Positions 1 through 7,562 of a stretch of 64,000 nt of DNA are shown here, in pieces. The stretch's first letter is position 1. Each line of letters starts with the position of its first letter. The notes beneath the pieces are model-generated. The model saw nothing but the letters and a program-made list of their open reading frames with translations. It made no database searches and was not told where the DNA came from. This DNA comes from CAZMXP01 sp964570285. GTDB taxonomy: Bacteria > Planctomycetota > PLA2. The translations under genes were made by a program, and so were the position numbers. The DNA lies in NCBI GenBank assembly GCA_964570285.1, contig CAZMXP010000004.1, positions 62,001-126,000 on the forward strand. The letters are read 5' to 3'.

Positions 1-165
1 CGGCCGGAGGATCTTCAGCGTGACCTTGCGGCCGAGGCTCTCCTGCTCGGCGTCGAACCAGAGGCCGACGGCGTCCGCCCCGACCTGCCGGCGGAGCCGG
101 TACCCCGGGATCGTCACCTGGACGGGGAGGTTGCTCATCGTGCCGAGGTCGGTGCTCTGGCTCAC
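1..165 (-). CDS. Ser/Thr protein kinase, N-terminal fragment (cut by window edge)
   Basis: Only the first 55 codons are visible; the gene runs off the left edge. After about 18 residues the text reads IPGYRLRRQVG..., then GLWFDAEQESLGRKVTLKIL, which matches the first two strands, the nucleotide loop and the VxxK lysine strand of a Hanks-type kinase. The glycine-rich loop is poor: GADAVGLW replaces the usual GxGGMGxVY, so ATP binding may be altered. The GTG start is chosen because a TAGAAT box lies exactly 6 nt upstream, the spacing seen at many genes here; an in-frame ATG at 138 is the alternative. Divergent from the ABC transporter operon. The rest of the protein cannot be judged. Confidence 0.7.
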   Translation of the reverse strand, partial: MSQSTDLGTMSNLPVQVTIPGYRLRRQVGADAVGLWFDAEQESLGRKVTLKILRP

Positions 166-171
166 GGCGCC

Positions 172-177
172 ATTCTA
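172..177 (-). promoter_or_regulatory. -10 box TAGAAT of the kinase fragment
   Basis: TAGAAT on the minus strand, 6 nt before the GTG start at 165. Implies a leaderless transcript. No convincing -35 is visible. Confidence 0.55.
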
Positions 178-239
178 CTGCAGGCCGGGGCGCTGCAGAA
201 TTCGAATGGCCGCCTGTACCCTGTTTCGGGCCGGAATCC

Positions 240-1226
240 ATGATCGAAACGATCCGTCTCTCGAAGACCTTCCACGTGCACAAGAAGGAGCCCGGGCTCA
301 TGGGCTCGGTGCGCGGCCTCTTCCGGCGCGAGCGGATCGCCAAGCACGCGGTCAGGGAGGTCGGTTTCCGGGTCGAGGAGGGGGAGATCGTCGGGCTCGT
401 CGGCGCGAACGGCGCCGGCAAGACGACGCTCGTGAAGATGCTCGCGGGCGTCATCCACCCGACCGCGGGCGAGGCGCGGGTGCTCGGCTTCGTGCCGTGG
501 GAGCGCGATGACCGGCTCCGGAGTCGCCTCTCGCTGATCATGGGGCAGAAGGCCCAGCTCTGGTGGGACCTGCCCGCGGCCGACGGCTTCCTGCTGCTGC
601 GGGAGATCTACCGGATCCCCGAGCCGGAGTTCAGGAGGACGCTCGCCTATCTCGTCTCGGTGCTCGACATCGAGAAGGAGCTGAAGGTGCAGGTGCGTCG
701 CCTCTCCCTCGGGGAGCGCATGAAGATGGAGCTGATCGCGGCGCTGCTGCACAGCCCGCGCGTCGTCTTCCTCGACGAGCCGACCATCGGCCTCGACCTG
801 TCGGCCCAGCGGGCCATCCGCGACTTCATCCTCGCCTACCGCGAGGAGCACGCGCCCGCGATGATCCTCACGAGCCACTACATGGAGGACATCCAGCGGC
901 TCTGCAAGCGCATCCTGATCCTGCGCGACGGGGCGCTCGTCTACGACGGGCCGCTCGCGCAGGTGGCGGAACGCTACGCCGACCACAAGGTCATCACCGC
1001 CCACCTGAGGCGCGATGGGGGGGGGCGCGGGGGGGCCCCGGGGGTCGGGGAGGTCGTCGAGCAGAGCGAGACCGTCCTGAAGGTGAGGGTCCCGCGGGGG
1101 GAGACGGCCGCGGCCGCGGCGCGGATCCTCCAGCTCTACCCGGTGGCCGACCTCGCGATCGAGGAGCCCGACATCGGCACGATCATCGAGCGGATCCTGC
1201 GCGAGAAGGGGGAGGTGCGCCAGTGA
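240..1226 (+). CDS. ABC-2 type exporter, ATP-binding subunit
   Basis: ATPase of a three-gene ABC-2 exporter. Walker A GANGAGKT is at residues 55-62, the Q-loop glutamine near 103 (MGQKAQLWWD), the signature LSLGERMKME at about 155-164, Walker B VVFLDEP at 175-181 and the H-loop LTSHYMED shortly after. About 80 residues follow the nucleotide-binding fold; this tail is common in the family of ATPases that pair with two different ABC-2 permeases. A long G-run (1017-1044) encodes a Gly-rich insert between the two parts. The stop overlaps the next gene's GTG by 4 nt, so translation is coupled. The substrate is unknown; drug or lipid export is a guess from the family. Confidence 0.9.
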   Translation: MIETIRLSKTFHVHKKEPGLMGSVRGLFRRERIAKHAVREVGFRVEEGEIVGLVGANGAGKTTLVKMLAGVIHPTAGEARVLGFVPWERDDRLRSRLSLIMGQKAQLWWDLPAADGFLLLREIYRIPEPEFRRTLAYLVSVLDIEKELKVQVRRLSLGERMKMELIAALLHSPRVVFLDEPTIGLDLSAQRAIRDFILAYREEHAPAMILTSHYMEDIQRLCKRILILRDGALVYDGPLAQVAERYADHKVITAHLRRDGGGRGGAPGVGEVVEQSETVLKVRVPRGETAAAAARILQLYPVADLAIEEPDIGTIIERILREKGEVRQ

Positions 1227-2023
1227 CGCCGCGCCTCTTCGTGCGCGTGCTGAGCCTCGAGGCGCGCACCCACATGAGCTACCGCGCCGACTTCTGGGTG
1301 CAGGCGGTCGTCGGCTTCCTCGGCCACTTCGCGCTCGCGTGGTTCCTCTGGAAGGCGATGTTCCGCGAGAGCGGGCGGGAGGTCATCGGGGGGTTCGACT
1401 TCCCGGGCATGATGGTCTACTACGTCGCCGTGCTGCTGCTCGGCAAGCTCGTCGCCGGGCGGGAGTACGAGGCCGGCGTCTCGGGCGAGATCTACCAGGG
1501 CACGCTGACGCGCTACCTGCTCTTCCCGGGCCGCTACCTGCCCTTCAAGTACGCGCAGCACCTCGGCTCGATGGCGCCGTCGGCGGTGCAGGTGCTGCTC
1601 TTCGGCGTGGTCGCGGCGATCGCCGTCGGCGTCGTCCCCGGACCCCTGGAGATCGCCCGGGGGGCGACGGCGCTGCTCGTGGGCAACCTGCTCCACTTCC
1701 TGTTCTCGTACTGCATCCAGCTCGTCGCCTTCTGGGCCGACAACGTCTGGAGCCTCGAGGTGGGCAAGCGGTTCATCATGACGCTGCTCGGGGGGTTCAC
1801 CGTGCCGCTCGCGGTCTTCCCGGGCTGGTTCAAGCCGGTGCTCGCGGCGCTGCCCTTCCGCTTCTTCTACGACTTCCCGGTGCGCGCGATGCTCGGGCGC
1901 ATGGGCGCGTGGGAGTGGGGGCTCGGCATGGCCGTCGGGGCGCTCTGGTGTGTCGCGTTCTGGCTGCTCGGCCGCTGGATCTGGTGGCGCGGCCAGCTCC
2001 AGTACACCGGCGTGGGGATCTGA
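1223..2023 (+). CDS. ABC-2 type exporter, permease subunit 1
   Basis: 266-residue membrane protein, about six hydrophobic segments, no signal peptide. It belongs to the ABC-2 permease type that always accompanies the ATPase just upstream and a second, unlike permease just downstream, so the transporter is probably a heterodimer of permeases. Start is the GTG inside GTGA, overlapping the ATPase stop; upstream codons in this frame are out-of-frame sequence of the ATPase. Conserved-looking stretch GKLVAGREYEAGVSGEIYQG follows the second segment. Only 3 nt separate it from the next gene. Confidence 0.88.
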   Translation: MTPRLFVRVLSLEARTHMSYRADFWVQAVVGFLGHFALAWFLWKAMFRESGREVIGGFDFPGMMVYYVAVLLLGKLVAGREYEAGVSGEIYQGTLTRYLLFPGRYLPFKYAQHLGSMAPSAVQVLLFGVVAAIAVGVVPGPLEIARGATALLVGNLLHFLFSYCIQLVAFWADNVWSLEVGKRFIMTLLGGFTVPLAVFPGWFKPVLAALPFRFFYDFPVRAMLGRMGAWEWGLGMAVGALWCVAFWLLGRWIWWRGQLQYTGVGI

Positions 2024-2026
2024 GCG

Positions 2027-2815
2027 GTGACCCGCTACCTGCGCCTCTACCTGCACTTCCTGCGCTTCTCGTTCAGCCGCGCGATGGAGTTCCGCTTCGA
2101 CTTCACCTTCCGGATCCTGATGGACACGATCTGGTACGCGGTCAATCTCGCCTTCTTCGGCATCCTCTACCGGCACACCGGGATGCTCGGCGGCTGGGAT
2201 TTCGACCAGGTGCTCGTCTTCGCGGCGAGCGTCTTCCTGATGGACGCGATCTACATGACGGTCTTCAGCAACAACCTCTGGTGGCTGCCGATCTTCGTGA
2301 ACCGGGGCGACCTCGACTACTACCTCGTGCGGCCGGTGTCGACCCTCTTCTTCCTCAGCGTGCGCGACTTCGCCGCGAACTCCTTCGTGAACCTGCTGAT
2401 GGCGGCGGCGCTGCTCGTGTGGGCGCTCGCGCGCTATCCCGGACCGCTCGGCGCGGGCAGCGTCGCGCTCTATCTCGTGCTGCTCGGCGCGGGGGCCTTC
2501 CTGCACTACGTGCTGGCGATCCTGTTCATCATCCCCGTCTTCTGGATGCACTCCGGCGGCGGCGTGCGCGAGATCTACTGGAGCCTTTCCGCGCTCGGCA
2601 TGCGGCCGCACCGGATCTACACCGGCTGGATGCGGCGCGCGCTGATGAGCATCCTGCCGCTCGCGTTCATCGTCTCGGTGCCGGTGACGGTGCTCTTCGA
2701 CGGGGCGTCGCCCGCGCTGCTGCTGCACACCGCCGCGGTCCTCCTCGGCGCGACCGGCTTCATGGTCTGGCTCTGGCGGCGCGGGCTGCGTGCGTACTCG
2801 TCCGCGTCCAGCTAG
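2027..2815 (+). CDS. ABC-2 type exporter, permease subunit 2
   Basis: 262-residue polytopic membrane protein, second permease of the exporter. The N-terminus has the Arg/aromatic-rich lead-in typical of these permeases (RYLRLYLHFLRFSF), followed by about six membrane spans. GTG start 3 nt after the previous stop. Its TAG stop is also the first half of the TAGGAT -10 box of the following SDR gene, so the operon ends and a new transcript begins in the same few bases. Substrate unknown. Confidence 0.87.
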   Translation: MTRYLRLYLHFLRFSFSRAMEFRFDFTFRILMDTIWYAVNLAFFGILYRHTGMLGGWDFDQVLVFAASVFLMDAIYMTVFSNNLWWLPIFVNRGDLDYYLVRPVSTLFFLSVRDFAANSFVNLLMAAALLVWALARYPGPLGAGSVALYLVLLGAGAFLHYVLAILFIIPVFWMHSGGGVREIYWSLSALGMRPHRIYTGWMRRALMSILPLAFIVSVPVTVLFDGASPALLLHTAAVLLGATGFMVWLWRRGLRAYSSASS

Positions 2816-2818
2816 GAT
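2813..2818 (+). promoter_or_regulatory. -10 box TAGGAT of the SDR gene
   Basis: TAGGAT lies 7 nt before the ATG at 2826. Its first three bases are the stop codon of the preceding permease gene. Leaderless start expected. Confidence 0.55.
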
Positions 2819-2825
2819 CCGGGCC

Positions 2826-3584
2826 ATGCGGATGACACTCGAAGGCAAGGTCGCCCTCGTCACCGGGGGCTCGTCGGGCATCGGGAAGGCGATCGCGCGC
2901 CGGTTCGCGGAGGCGGGGGCGAAGGTCGCGATCACCGGCCGCCGGGAGGGGCCGCTGCGCGAGGCGGCGGGGGAGATCGGGGCGCTGGCGCTGCCCGGCG
3001 ACGCGCGCGACCGGGACGCCGCCGGATCCGCCGTGAGGGCCTGCGTCGACCGCCTCGGCGGCCTCACGACGCTCGTCAACAGCGCCGGAGTCATCGGCAA
3101 CGGCACCACCCGGGACACCCCGCCGGAGGAGTGGGCGCGCATCATGGAGATCAACGTGGACGGCACGGTCAACTTCTGCCGCGCCGCGCTCGCGCCGCTC
3201 GCCCGGGCCGAGGGCGCGAGCATCGTCAACATCTCCTCGCTCTGCGGCAGCCGCCCCTTCCCGACGATCACCGCCTACTGCGTCAGCAAGGCGGCGGTCG
3301 AGATGTACACGAAGTGCCTCGCGCTCGAACTCGCGCCCGAGCGCATCCGCGTGAACGCGCTCGCGCCGGGCGTCGTCGTGACAAACCTCCACACCGTCGG
3401 CGGCGCCGTCGCCGACTACCCCGCCTTCCTCGAACGCGGCAAGACGACCCATCCCCTCGGCTTTGTCGGCGAGCCCGACGACGCCGCGTGGATGGCGCTC
3501 TACCTCGCCTCGGATCTCGCGCGCTGGGTCACCGGGGCGATCCTCCCCCTCGACGGCGGCCGCGCCTGCCTGAGCGCGCGATAG
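2826..3584 (+). CDS. Short-chain dehydrogenase/reductase (SDR)
   Basis: 252-residue classical SDR oxidoreductase. The cofactor motif TGGSSGIG is at residues 13-20, the NSAG structural motif at 85-88, the catalytic serine in ISSLCG near 137-138 and the YxxxK pair at Y151/K155. The C-terminus ends with DGGR, usual for the family. ITGRR after the second strand (residues 36-40) has basic residues where NADP(H)-preferring members have them, so NADP(H) is likely. The start is the ATG just behind a -10 box; a longer in-frame reading exists upstream but would overlap the permease gene. Substrate cannot be told from sequence. Confidence 0.9.
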   Translation: MRMTLEGKVALVTGGSSGIGKAIARRFAEAGAKVAITGRREGPLREAAGEIGALALPGDARDRDAAGSAVRACVDRLGGLTTLVNSAGVIGNGTTRDTPPEEWARIMEINVDGTVNFCRAALAPLARAEGASIVNISSLCGSRPFPTITAYCVSKAAVEMYTKCLALELAPERIRVNALAPGVVVTNLHTVGGAVADYPAFLERGKTTHPLGFVGEPDDAAWMALYLASDLARWVTGAILPLDGGRACLSAR

Positions 3585-3832
3585 CGGGGGGGCCCCGGGG
3601 GGAGTCAGGGAGCCGGGCTCACGGGACCCGACGCGGGCGGCTCCGCGGGCAGTGCGGCGGACGAGCGGAAGGGCGGCATGCGGGCGGTCCGGCACCGTAC
3701 ACTCGCGGCCGACTCCTTGACTGTTCCGGGGTGGTGGGCGAGCGTGACGGCCCCGCACGCGCCGGACCGTCGCGGTGCGCCTGCGGATGGACTGCCGCAG
3801 ACGGACGTCGTAACCCGCTGACACGAAGTGAC

Positions 3833-4837
3833 ATGAGTTCCGTCCACTCTCCACCCAGGGCCGCGCTGGTCGCGGCGCTCGAGATCGTGGGCACGCTGCT
3901 CCTGTCGTGCATCTTCTCGGTGCTGCCGCGCGGCTGGGCGCACGCGCTGGGACGGCGCATGGGCCGCTGGGCCTACTTCCTCTCCGCGCGCTCGCGGCGC
4001 GTCGCGAGGGAGAACCTGCGGCTGATGCTCGGCGTGGATGAGCGCGAGGCGTCGCGCATCGCGGAGGAGTCGATGCGCCTCGCGGGCGCCGCGTTCAGCG
4101 ACCTGCTGCGGGCGCCCCGCATGCGACGGGCGCTCGCGCGGCGGGACGTCGAGATCCCGGAGGAGACCTGGCAGGCGATCGACGGGATCCGCAGGGGGGC
4201 GCGGGGGGCGGTCTTCGCCGCATCGCACTTCGGCAACTGGGAGTTCGCCAACCTCTGCGGGCCCTTCAGCGCGCTCCCGCAGCAGACCGTCGTGATCCGG
4301 CCGATCCCGAACCGGGCGCTGCACCGCTACCTCGCGTGGTGCCGGCAGCGCACCGGCCAGAGGCTGATGCTGCGCAACATGGCGACGACCGAGGCCTTCC
4401 ACCTCGTGCGTGCCGGGGGGATCTGCGTCATCACCTTCGACCTGCCGGTGCCGCCGGACTCCGGGGCGATCGCGGTGGACTTCTTCGGCCGGCCGACGCT
4501 GACGACGCTCGGGGTGGGCTACGTCGCCGCGATGGCCGGCGCCCCGGTCTATCTCGCCCACTTCGAACCGATCGGCGGCAGGCGCTACCGTTTCGTGCTG
4601 AAGGGGCCGCTGGACGCGCCGCCGGCCGCGACGCTGCGGGAGACCGCGGCCGCGACGACGCGCAGCGTCAGCGCGGCGCTCGAAGCCTGCATCCGCGCCC
4701 ACCCCGAAGCGTGGGCCTGGTGGCTCAAGCGCTGGAAGGTGCGTCCCGACGGCGCGTGCGAGGGCTGGCCGAGCTACTCCGTCGAGGAGAGCTGGCACTG
4801 GCCGCGCGGGACGGCTCCGCGCCGGGATCACGCGTAG
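3833..4837 (+). CDS. LpxL/HtrB-type lipid A (or lysophospholipid) acyltransferase
   Basis: 334 residues. A hydrophobic N-terminal anchor at about 12-32 is followed by the acyltransferase domain with the catalytic signature HFGNWE at residues 132-137. The lead-in ARENLRLML near 58-66 is also typical of lauroyl/myristoyl transferases that complete lipid A at the inner membrane. This supports a Gram-negative, LPS-bearing envelope, though relatives in other lineages acylate different lipids. An in-frame opening extends far upstream but is G+C-driven; the ATG at 3833 gives the expected N-terminus. Convergent with the CLC gene, 5 nt between stops. A G6-CGC-G6 run (4194-4208) encodes RRGARGA just before the catalytic motif. 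Confidence 0.88.
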   Translation: MSSVHSPPRAALVAALEIVGTLLLSCIFSVLPRGWAHALGRRMGRWAYFLSARSRRVARENLRLMLGVDEREASRIAEESMRLAGAAFSDLLRAPRMRRALARRDVEIPEETWQAIDGIRRGARGAVFAASHFGNWEFANLCGPFSALPQQTVVIRPIPNRALHRYLAWCRQRTGQRLMLRNMATTEAFHLVRAGGICVITFDLPVPPDSGAIAVDFFGRPTLTTLGVGYVAAMAGAPVYLAHFEPIGGRRYRFVLKGPLDAPPAATLRETAAATTRSVSAALEACIRAHPEAWAWWLKRWKVRPDGACEGWPSYSVEESWHWPRGTAPRRDHA

Positions 4838-4842
4838 CGGCG

Positions 4843-6591
4843 CTACTCGCCCGACTGCACGAGCAGTTCGGTGCGGTAGCGGTCGAAGAGCGTGGACTTC
4901 GAGAGCAGCCCGACGAAGGTGGCGCCGTCGACGACCGGCAGCACCCACGCCCCGTGACTTTCGAAGAGCGCCAGCGCGTCCGCCAGGGACGAGCCGACGG
5001 GGACCGTGGGCACGGAGGGGTCCATCATCGTGCAGACGAGCGTGATGCGCGCGAGGGCGGGGTCGAGCAGCAGGTCGCGGATCGACGTCAGGTCGAGCAT
5101 GCCGGCGAACTCCTGCGTCCCGCGGCGGAGGACCGGGAAGTGGTTGCGGCGCGAGGACCGCGCCACCTCGACGAACTGCGCCAGCGTGAGATCCTCGGGG
5201 ACGGGATGCACCTCCTCGTCGAGCGCCTCGCGGATGCCGACATCGGCGAGGATGCGGGGATCGCTTCCCGGCCGCGTCAGCTCGCCGCGTTCGGCCAGCT
5301 CGAGCGTGTAGAGCGAGTAGCGGTCGAAGCGCCGGGCGACCAGCAGCGAGAGCACCGAGACGACCATCAGCGGCAGGATCACCTCGTAGCCGTGCGTCAC
5401 CTCGAGCACGAGGAAGATGCCCGTGAGCGGGGACTGCATCACACCCGCCACCAGCCCGCTCATGCCGACGAGCGCGTAGCTGCCCTCGCCCGCGAGGGGC
5501 ACGCCGGGCAGCACCGCGCCGGCGAAGCGCGAGAAGGTCGCCCCGAGGAGCGACCCGAGCACGAGGCTCGGCGCGAAGACGCCCCCGGGGGCGCCGGAGC
5601 CGAGGGTGCAGAGCGTGGCGAGGAGTTTCGCCCCGACGAGCAGCAGCGCGAACGCGGCCCCGGACGGCAGCGCGCCGTGGATCGCCTCCTGCGCGACGGC
5701 GTACCCGTCGCCGATGGCGCCGGGCTCGAGGAGGCCGATCGCGCCCACGGCGAGGCCGAAGAGCGCGGGGGCCAGCAGCGGCGGTCGCGGCAGGCGCGCC
5801 GCCAGCCGCTCGAAGAGGCGCAGCAGCCGCACGAACAGCGTCGAGAGGAAGCCGGCGGCGATGCCGAGGACGACGCAGGCGAGCAGGTCGTGCGGGCCCA
5901 TCGCGAACGGCGCGTGCAGGAAGGACTGCGTGTTGCCGAGGAGGATGCGCGAGATCTCCGTGCCGCAGACGGCGCTGGTGACGATGGGCACGATCGAGAA
6001 GGCGCTCCACTCCGAGAGCACGACCTCCATCGCGAAGATCATCCCCGTCATCGGCGCGTTGAAGATGCCGCTGATCCCCCCGGCGACGCCACAGGCGAGC
6101 AGCACCGAGCGCCGCCGCTCGTCGAGGCCGAAGAGGCGGCCCGCGAACGAACCCACCGCGGCGCCGGAGAAGACGATGGGCCCCTCGAGTCCCGCCGACC
6201 CGCCGCTCGCCACGTTGACGAGGCTGCCGAGCCAGCGCGAGAGGATCGATCGGCGCCGCATGCGGCCCCCCTCGCGGCAGACGGCGCGGATCACCTCCGG
6301 CACGCCGTGCCCGCGGGGCTCGCGGAAGAGCCGGCGGATCAGCGCGACCGCCCCCACCGCCCCCGCGGCGGGAAGCAGCAGGGCGGCCACGCCGTGTCGC
6401 ACCGCGGCGAGCGCGTGAAAGCTCGCGTGGACGGCGCTGCGCAGGCCGACCCCGAGCAGGCCGCTCGCGAAGCCGACGCCGATCGCGAGCAGCAGCAGCG
6501 CCTCCCAGTGCTCCTCCGGCGGGCCGAGGAACTGCGCGATGCGCCGCAGGTCGGGGGCCCAGACGGGGCGCCGGCCCCCCGCGGAGGCCAC
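4843..6591 (-). CDS. CLC-family chloride/proton antiporter with C-terminal CBS pair
   Basis: 582 residues. Membrane domain carries the CLC signatures GHGVPE at 94-99 (selectivity-filter GSGIP position), GLEGP at 134-138 with the gating glutamate E136, and GGVFAPSL further on. Keeping the gating Glu argues for a coupled Cl-/H+ exchanger. The last 120 residues form two CBS repeats, expected to bind adenine nucleotides. GTG start overlaps the last base of the upstream gene's TAG (TAGTG), so it is translationally coupled to the HTH-EIIA gene, hinting that the regulator controls this transporter. It is not the fluoride-type CLC, whose filter differs. Confidence 0.92.
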   Translation of the reverse strand: MASAGGRRPVWAPDLRRIAQFLGPPEEHWEALLLLAIGVGFASGLLGVGLRSAVHASFHALAAVRHGVAALLLPAAGAVGAVALIRRLFREPRGHGVPEVIRAVCREGGRMRRRSILSRWLGSLVNVASGGSAGLEGPIVFSGAAVGSFAGRLFGLDERRRSVLLACGVAGGISGIFNAPMTGMIFAMEVVLSEWSAFSIVPIVTSAVCGTEISRILLGNTQSFLHAPFAMGPHDLLACVVLGIAAGFLSTLFVRLLRLFERLAARLPRPPLLAPALFGLAVGAIGLLEPGAIGDGYAVAQEAIHGALPSGAAFALLLVGAKLLATLCTLGSGAPGGVFAPSLVLGSLLGATFSRFAGAVLPGVPLAGEGSYALVGMSGLVAGVMQSPLTGIFLVLEVTHGYEVILPLMVVSVLSLLVARRFDRYSLYTLELAERGELTRPGSDPRILADVGIREALDEEVHPVPEDLTLAQFVEVARSSRRNHFPVLRRGTQEFAGMLDLTSIRDLLLDPALARITLVCTMMDPSVPTVPVGSSLADALALFESHGAWVLPVVDGATFVGLLSKSTLFDRYRTELLVQSGE

Positions 6592-7244
6592 TAGCGCCCC
6601 CTCCGGATCAGGCGGAGGCGTTCGACGAGGGCCGCCTGGCCGGGACGCTCGCGCAGCAGCGCGAGAAACCCGTCGGAACGGACCGCGAGGGAGACGCGGA
6701 CCATGATCTCGGAGTGCGCCTTCGCGTCGGGAGGCAGCACGACGAAGAGGCAGTGGACGGGCTCGCCGTCGGGGGAAGCCCAGTCGACGGGCGGATCGCA
6801 GTGCACGACGCTCACGACCGGCTCCCGGATCTGTTGCGACGGCGGCGTGCGCGGGTGGGGGAGGGCGACCCCCTTCCCGATCCCCGTCGATCCCATCCTC
6901 TCGCGGTCGAGCACGGCCTCGAGCAGGGCGCGCTTCACGCCCGACCCGGGCAGGGGGAGCGCGTCGATGGCGCGCGAGATCGCCGCTGCCGCGCCCGCGA
7001 CCCCGCGCGCAAGGGTCACCGCCCCGCGCGCCACGGCGCCGGAGAGCAGGTTCTCCTCCGGCGCTGGCGACGCCGCGCGAAGCGCCATCGGCCGGATGCC
7101 GCGGCTCTCGGCCCAGGCGCGCAGGCGCTCCGCGTCGAACACGTCCCCGTCGGGGGCGGCGCCCGCGAGCACGCCCTGCCGCACCCACCGCTGGAGGGTG
7201 GCCTGGGGCACGCCGAGGAATCGGGCCGCTTCGAGGAGGTTCAA
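6591..7244 (-). CDS. HTH (MerR/excisionase-like) - PTS EIIA (PtsN-like) fusion regulator
   Basis: 217 residues in two parts. Residues 1-45 form a helix-turn-helix of the excisionase/MerR kind (LGVPQATLQRWVRQG). Residues about 65-215 are a PTS EIIA domain of the fructose/nitrogen class: the phosphoacceptor is H130 in GVALPHPR and the lead-in STGIGKG is well kept. No sugar permease genes are near, so a regulatory role like EIIA-Ntr is likely: phosphorylation could change DNA binding or act directly on the coupled CLC antiporter. TTG start at 7244; TAGACT 33 nt upstream gives a short leader. Function of the fusion is inference. Confidence 0.8.
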   Translation of the reverse strand: MNLLEAARFLGVPQATLQRWVRQGVLAGAAPDGDVFDAERLRAWAESRGIRPMALRAASPAPEENLLSGAVARGAVTLARGVAGAAAAISRAIDALPLPGSGVKRALLEAVLDRERMGSTGIGKGVALPHPRTPPSQQIREPVVSVVHCDPPVDWASPDGEPVHCLFVVLPPDAKAHSEIMVRVSLAVRSDGFLALLRERPGQAALVERLRLIRRGR

Positions 7245-7277
7245 GGCGTCGGGTCGCGCGGGAGGGGCCAGCCTCGG

Positions 7278-7283
7278 AGTCTA
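7278..7283 (-). promoter_or_regulatory. -10 box TAGACT of the HTH-EIIA/CLC operon
   Basis: TAGACT on the minus strand, 33 nt before the TTG start at 7244, giving a leader of roughly 25 nt. Confidence 0.4.
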
Positions 7284-7302
7284 GCGCCGCTCGACCTCGA
7301 GC

Positions 7303-7340
7303 CGAAGTCCCGGGCCCCGCCTCGGGGGCCCGGGACTTCG
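7303..7340 (-). terminator. Perfect 16-bp hairpin at the 3' end of tRNA-Ser(GCT)
   Basis: Arms 7303-7318 and 7325-7340 are perfectly complementary around a 6-nt loop. The hairpin overlaps the last two tRNA positions (7339-7340) and is not followed by a U-tract. Same layout as behind tRNA-Ser(TGA). Likely a termination or 3'-processing structure. Confidence 0.6.
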
Positions 7341-7427
7341 GAGGGGGTGGGATTCGAACCCACGGTACCGCTAGTGCAGTACGCCGGCTTAGCAAGCCGG
7401 TGCTATCGACCACTCAGCCACCCCTCC
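7339..7427 (-). tRNA. tRNA-Ser (anticodon GCT)
   Basis: Minus-strand 89-nt class II tRNA. Acceptor GGAGGGG/CCCCTCC with G discriminator, D-arm GGCTGAGTGGTCGATAGC, anticodon stem CCGGC and loop TTGCTAA giving anticodon GCT (codons AGC/AGU), a long variable arm, and the T-arm GGGTTCGAATCCC. The 3' CCA is not encoded. Confidence 0.95.
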
Positions 7428-7440
7428 GTGGGGGAGCGGT

Positions 7441-7446
7441 AGTGTA
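7441..7446 (-). promoter_or_regulatory. -10 box TACACT of tRNA-Ser(GCT)
   Basis: TACACT lies 13 nt upstream of the mature tRNA 5' end, supporting TAnnnT as the genuine -10 consensus here. Confidence 0.5.
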
Positions 7447-7547
7447 GCACCGTCCGCGTGAGCGAGGAATCGCGCGGCGCGGCAGCCTGGGCGCCGCCGG
7501 AGCCGCAAGGGGGGGACGCGGCCATCGACAGCCCCGCGGGGTTTCCC

Positions 7548-7553
7548 TAGGCT
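7548..7553 (+). promoter_or_regulatory. -10 box TAGGCT of the methyltransferase-HNH gene
   Basis: TAGGCT is 9 nt upstream of the ATG at 7563; near-leaderless start expected. Confidence 0.45.
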
Positions 7554-7562
7554 GGGCCCCGG

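Noticed and set aside
4843..7413. One long minus-strand protein spanning CLC and the region of the EIIA gene
   Set aside because: The CLC family start is at 6591; upstream in this frame the reading is antisense-like Arg/Pro-rich text, while the EIIA protein is clear in another frame.
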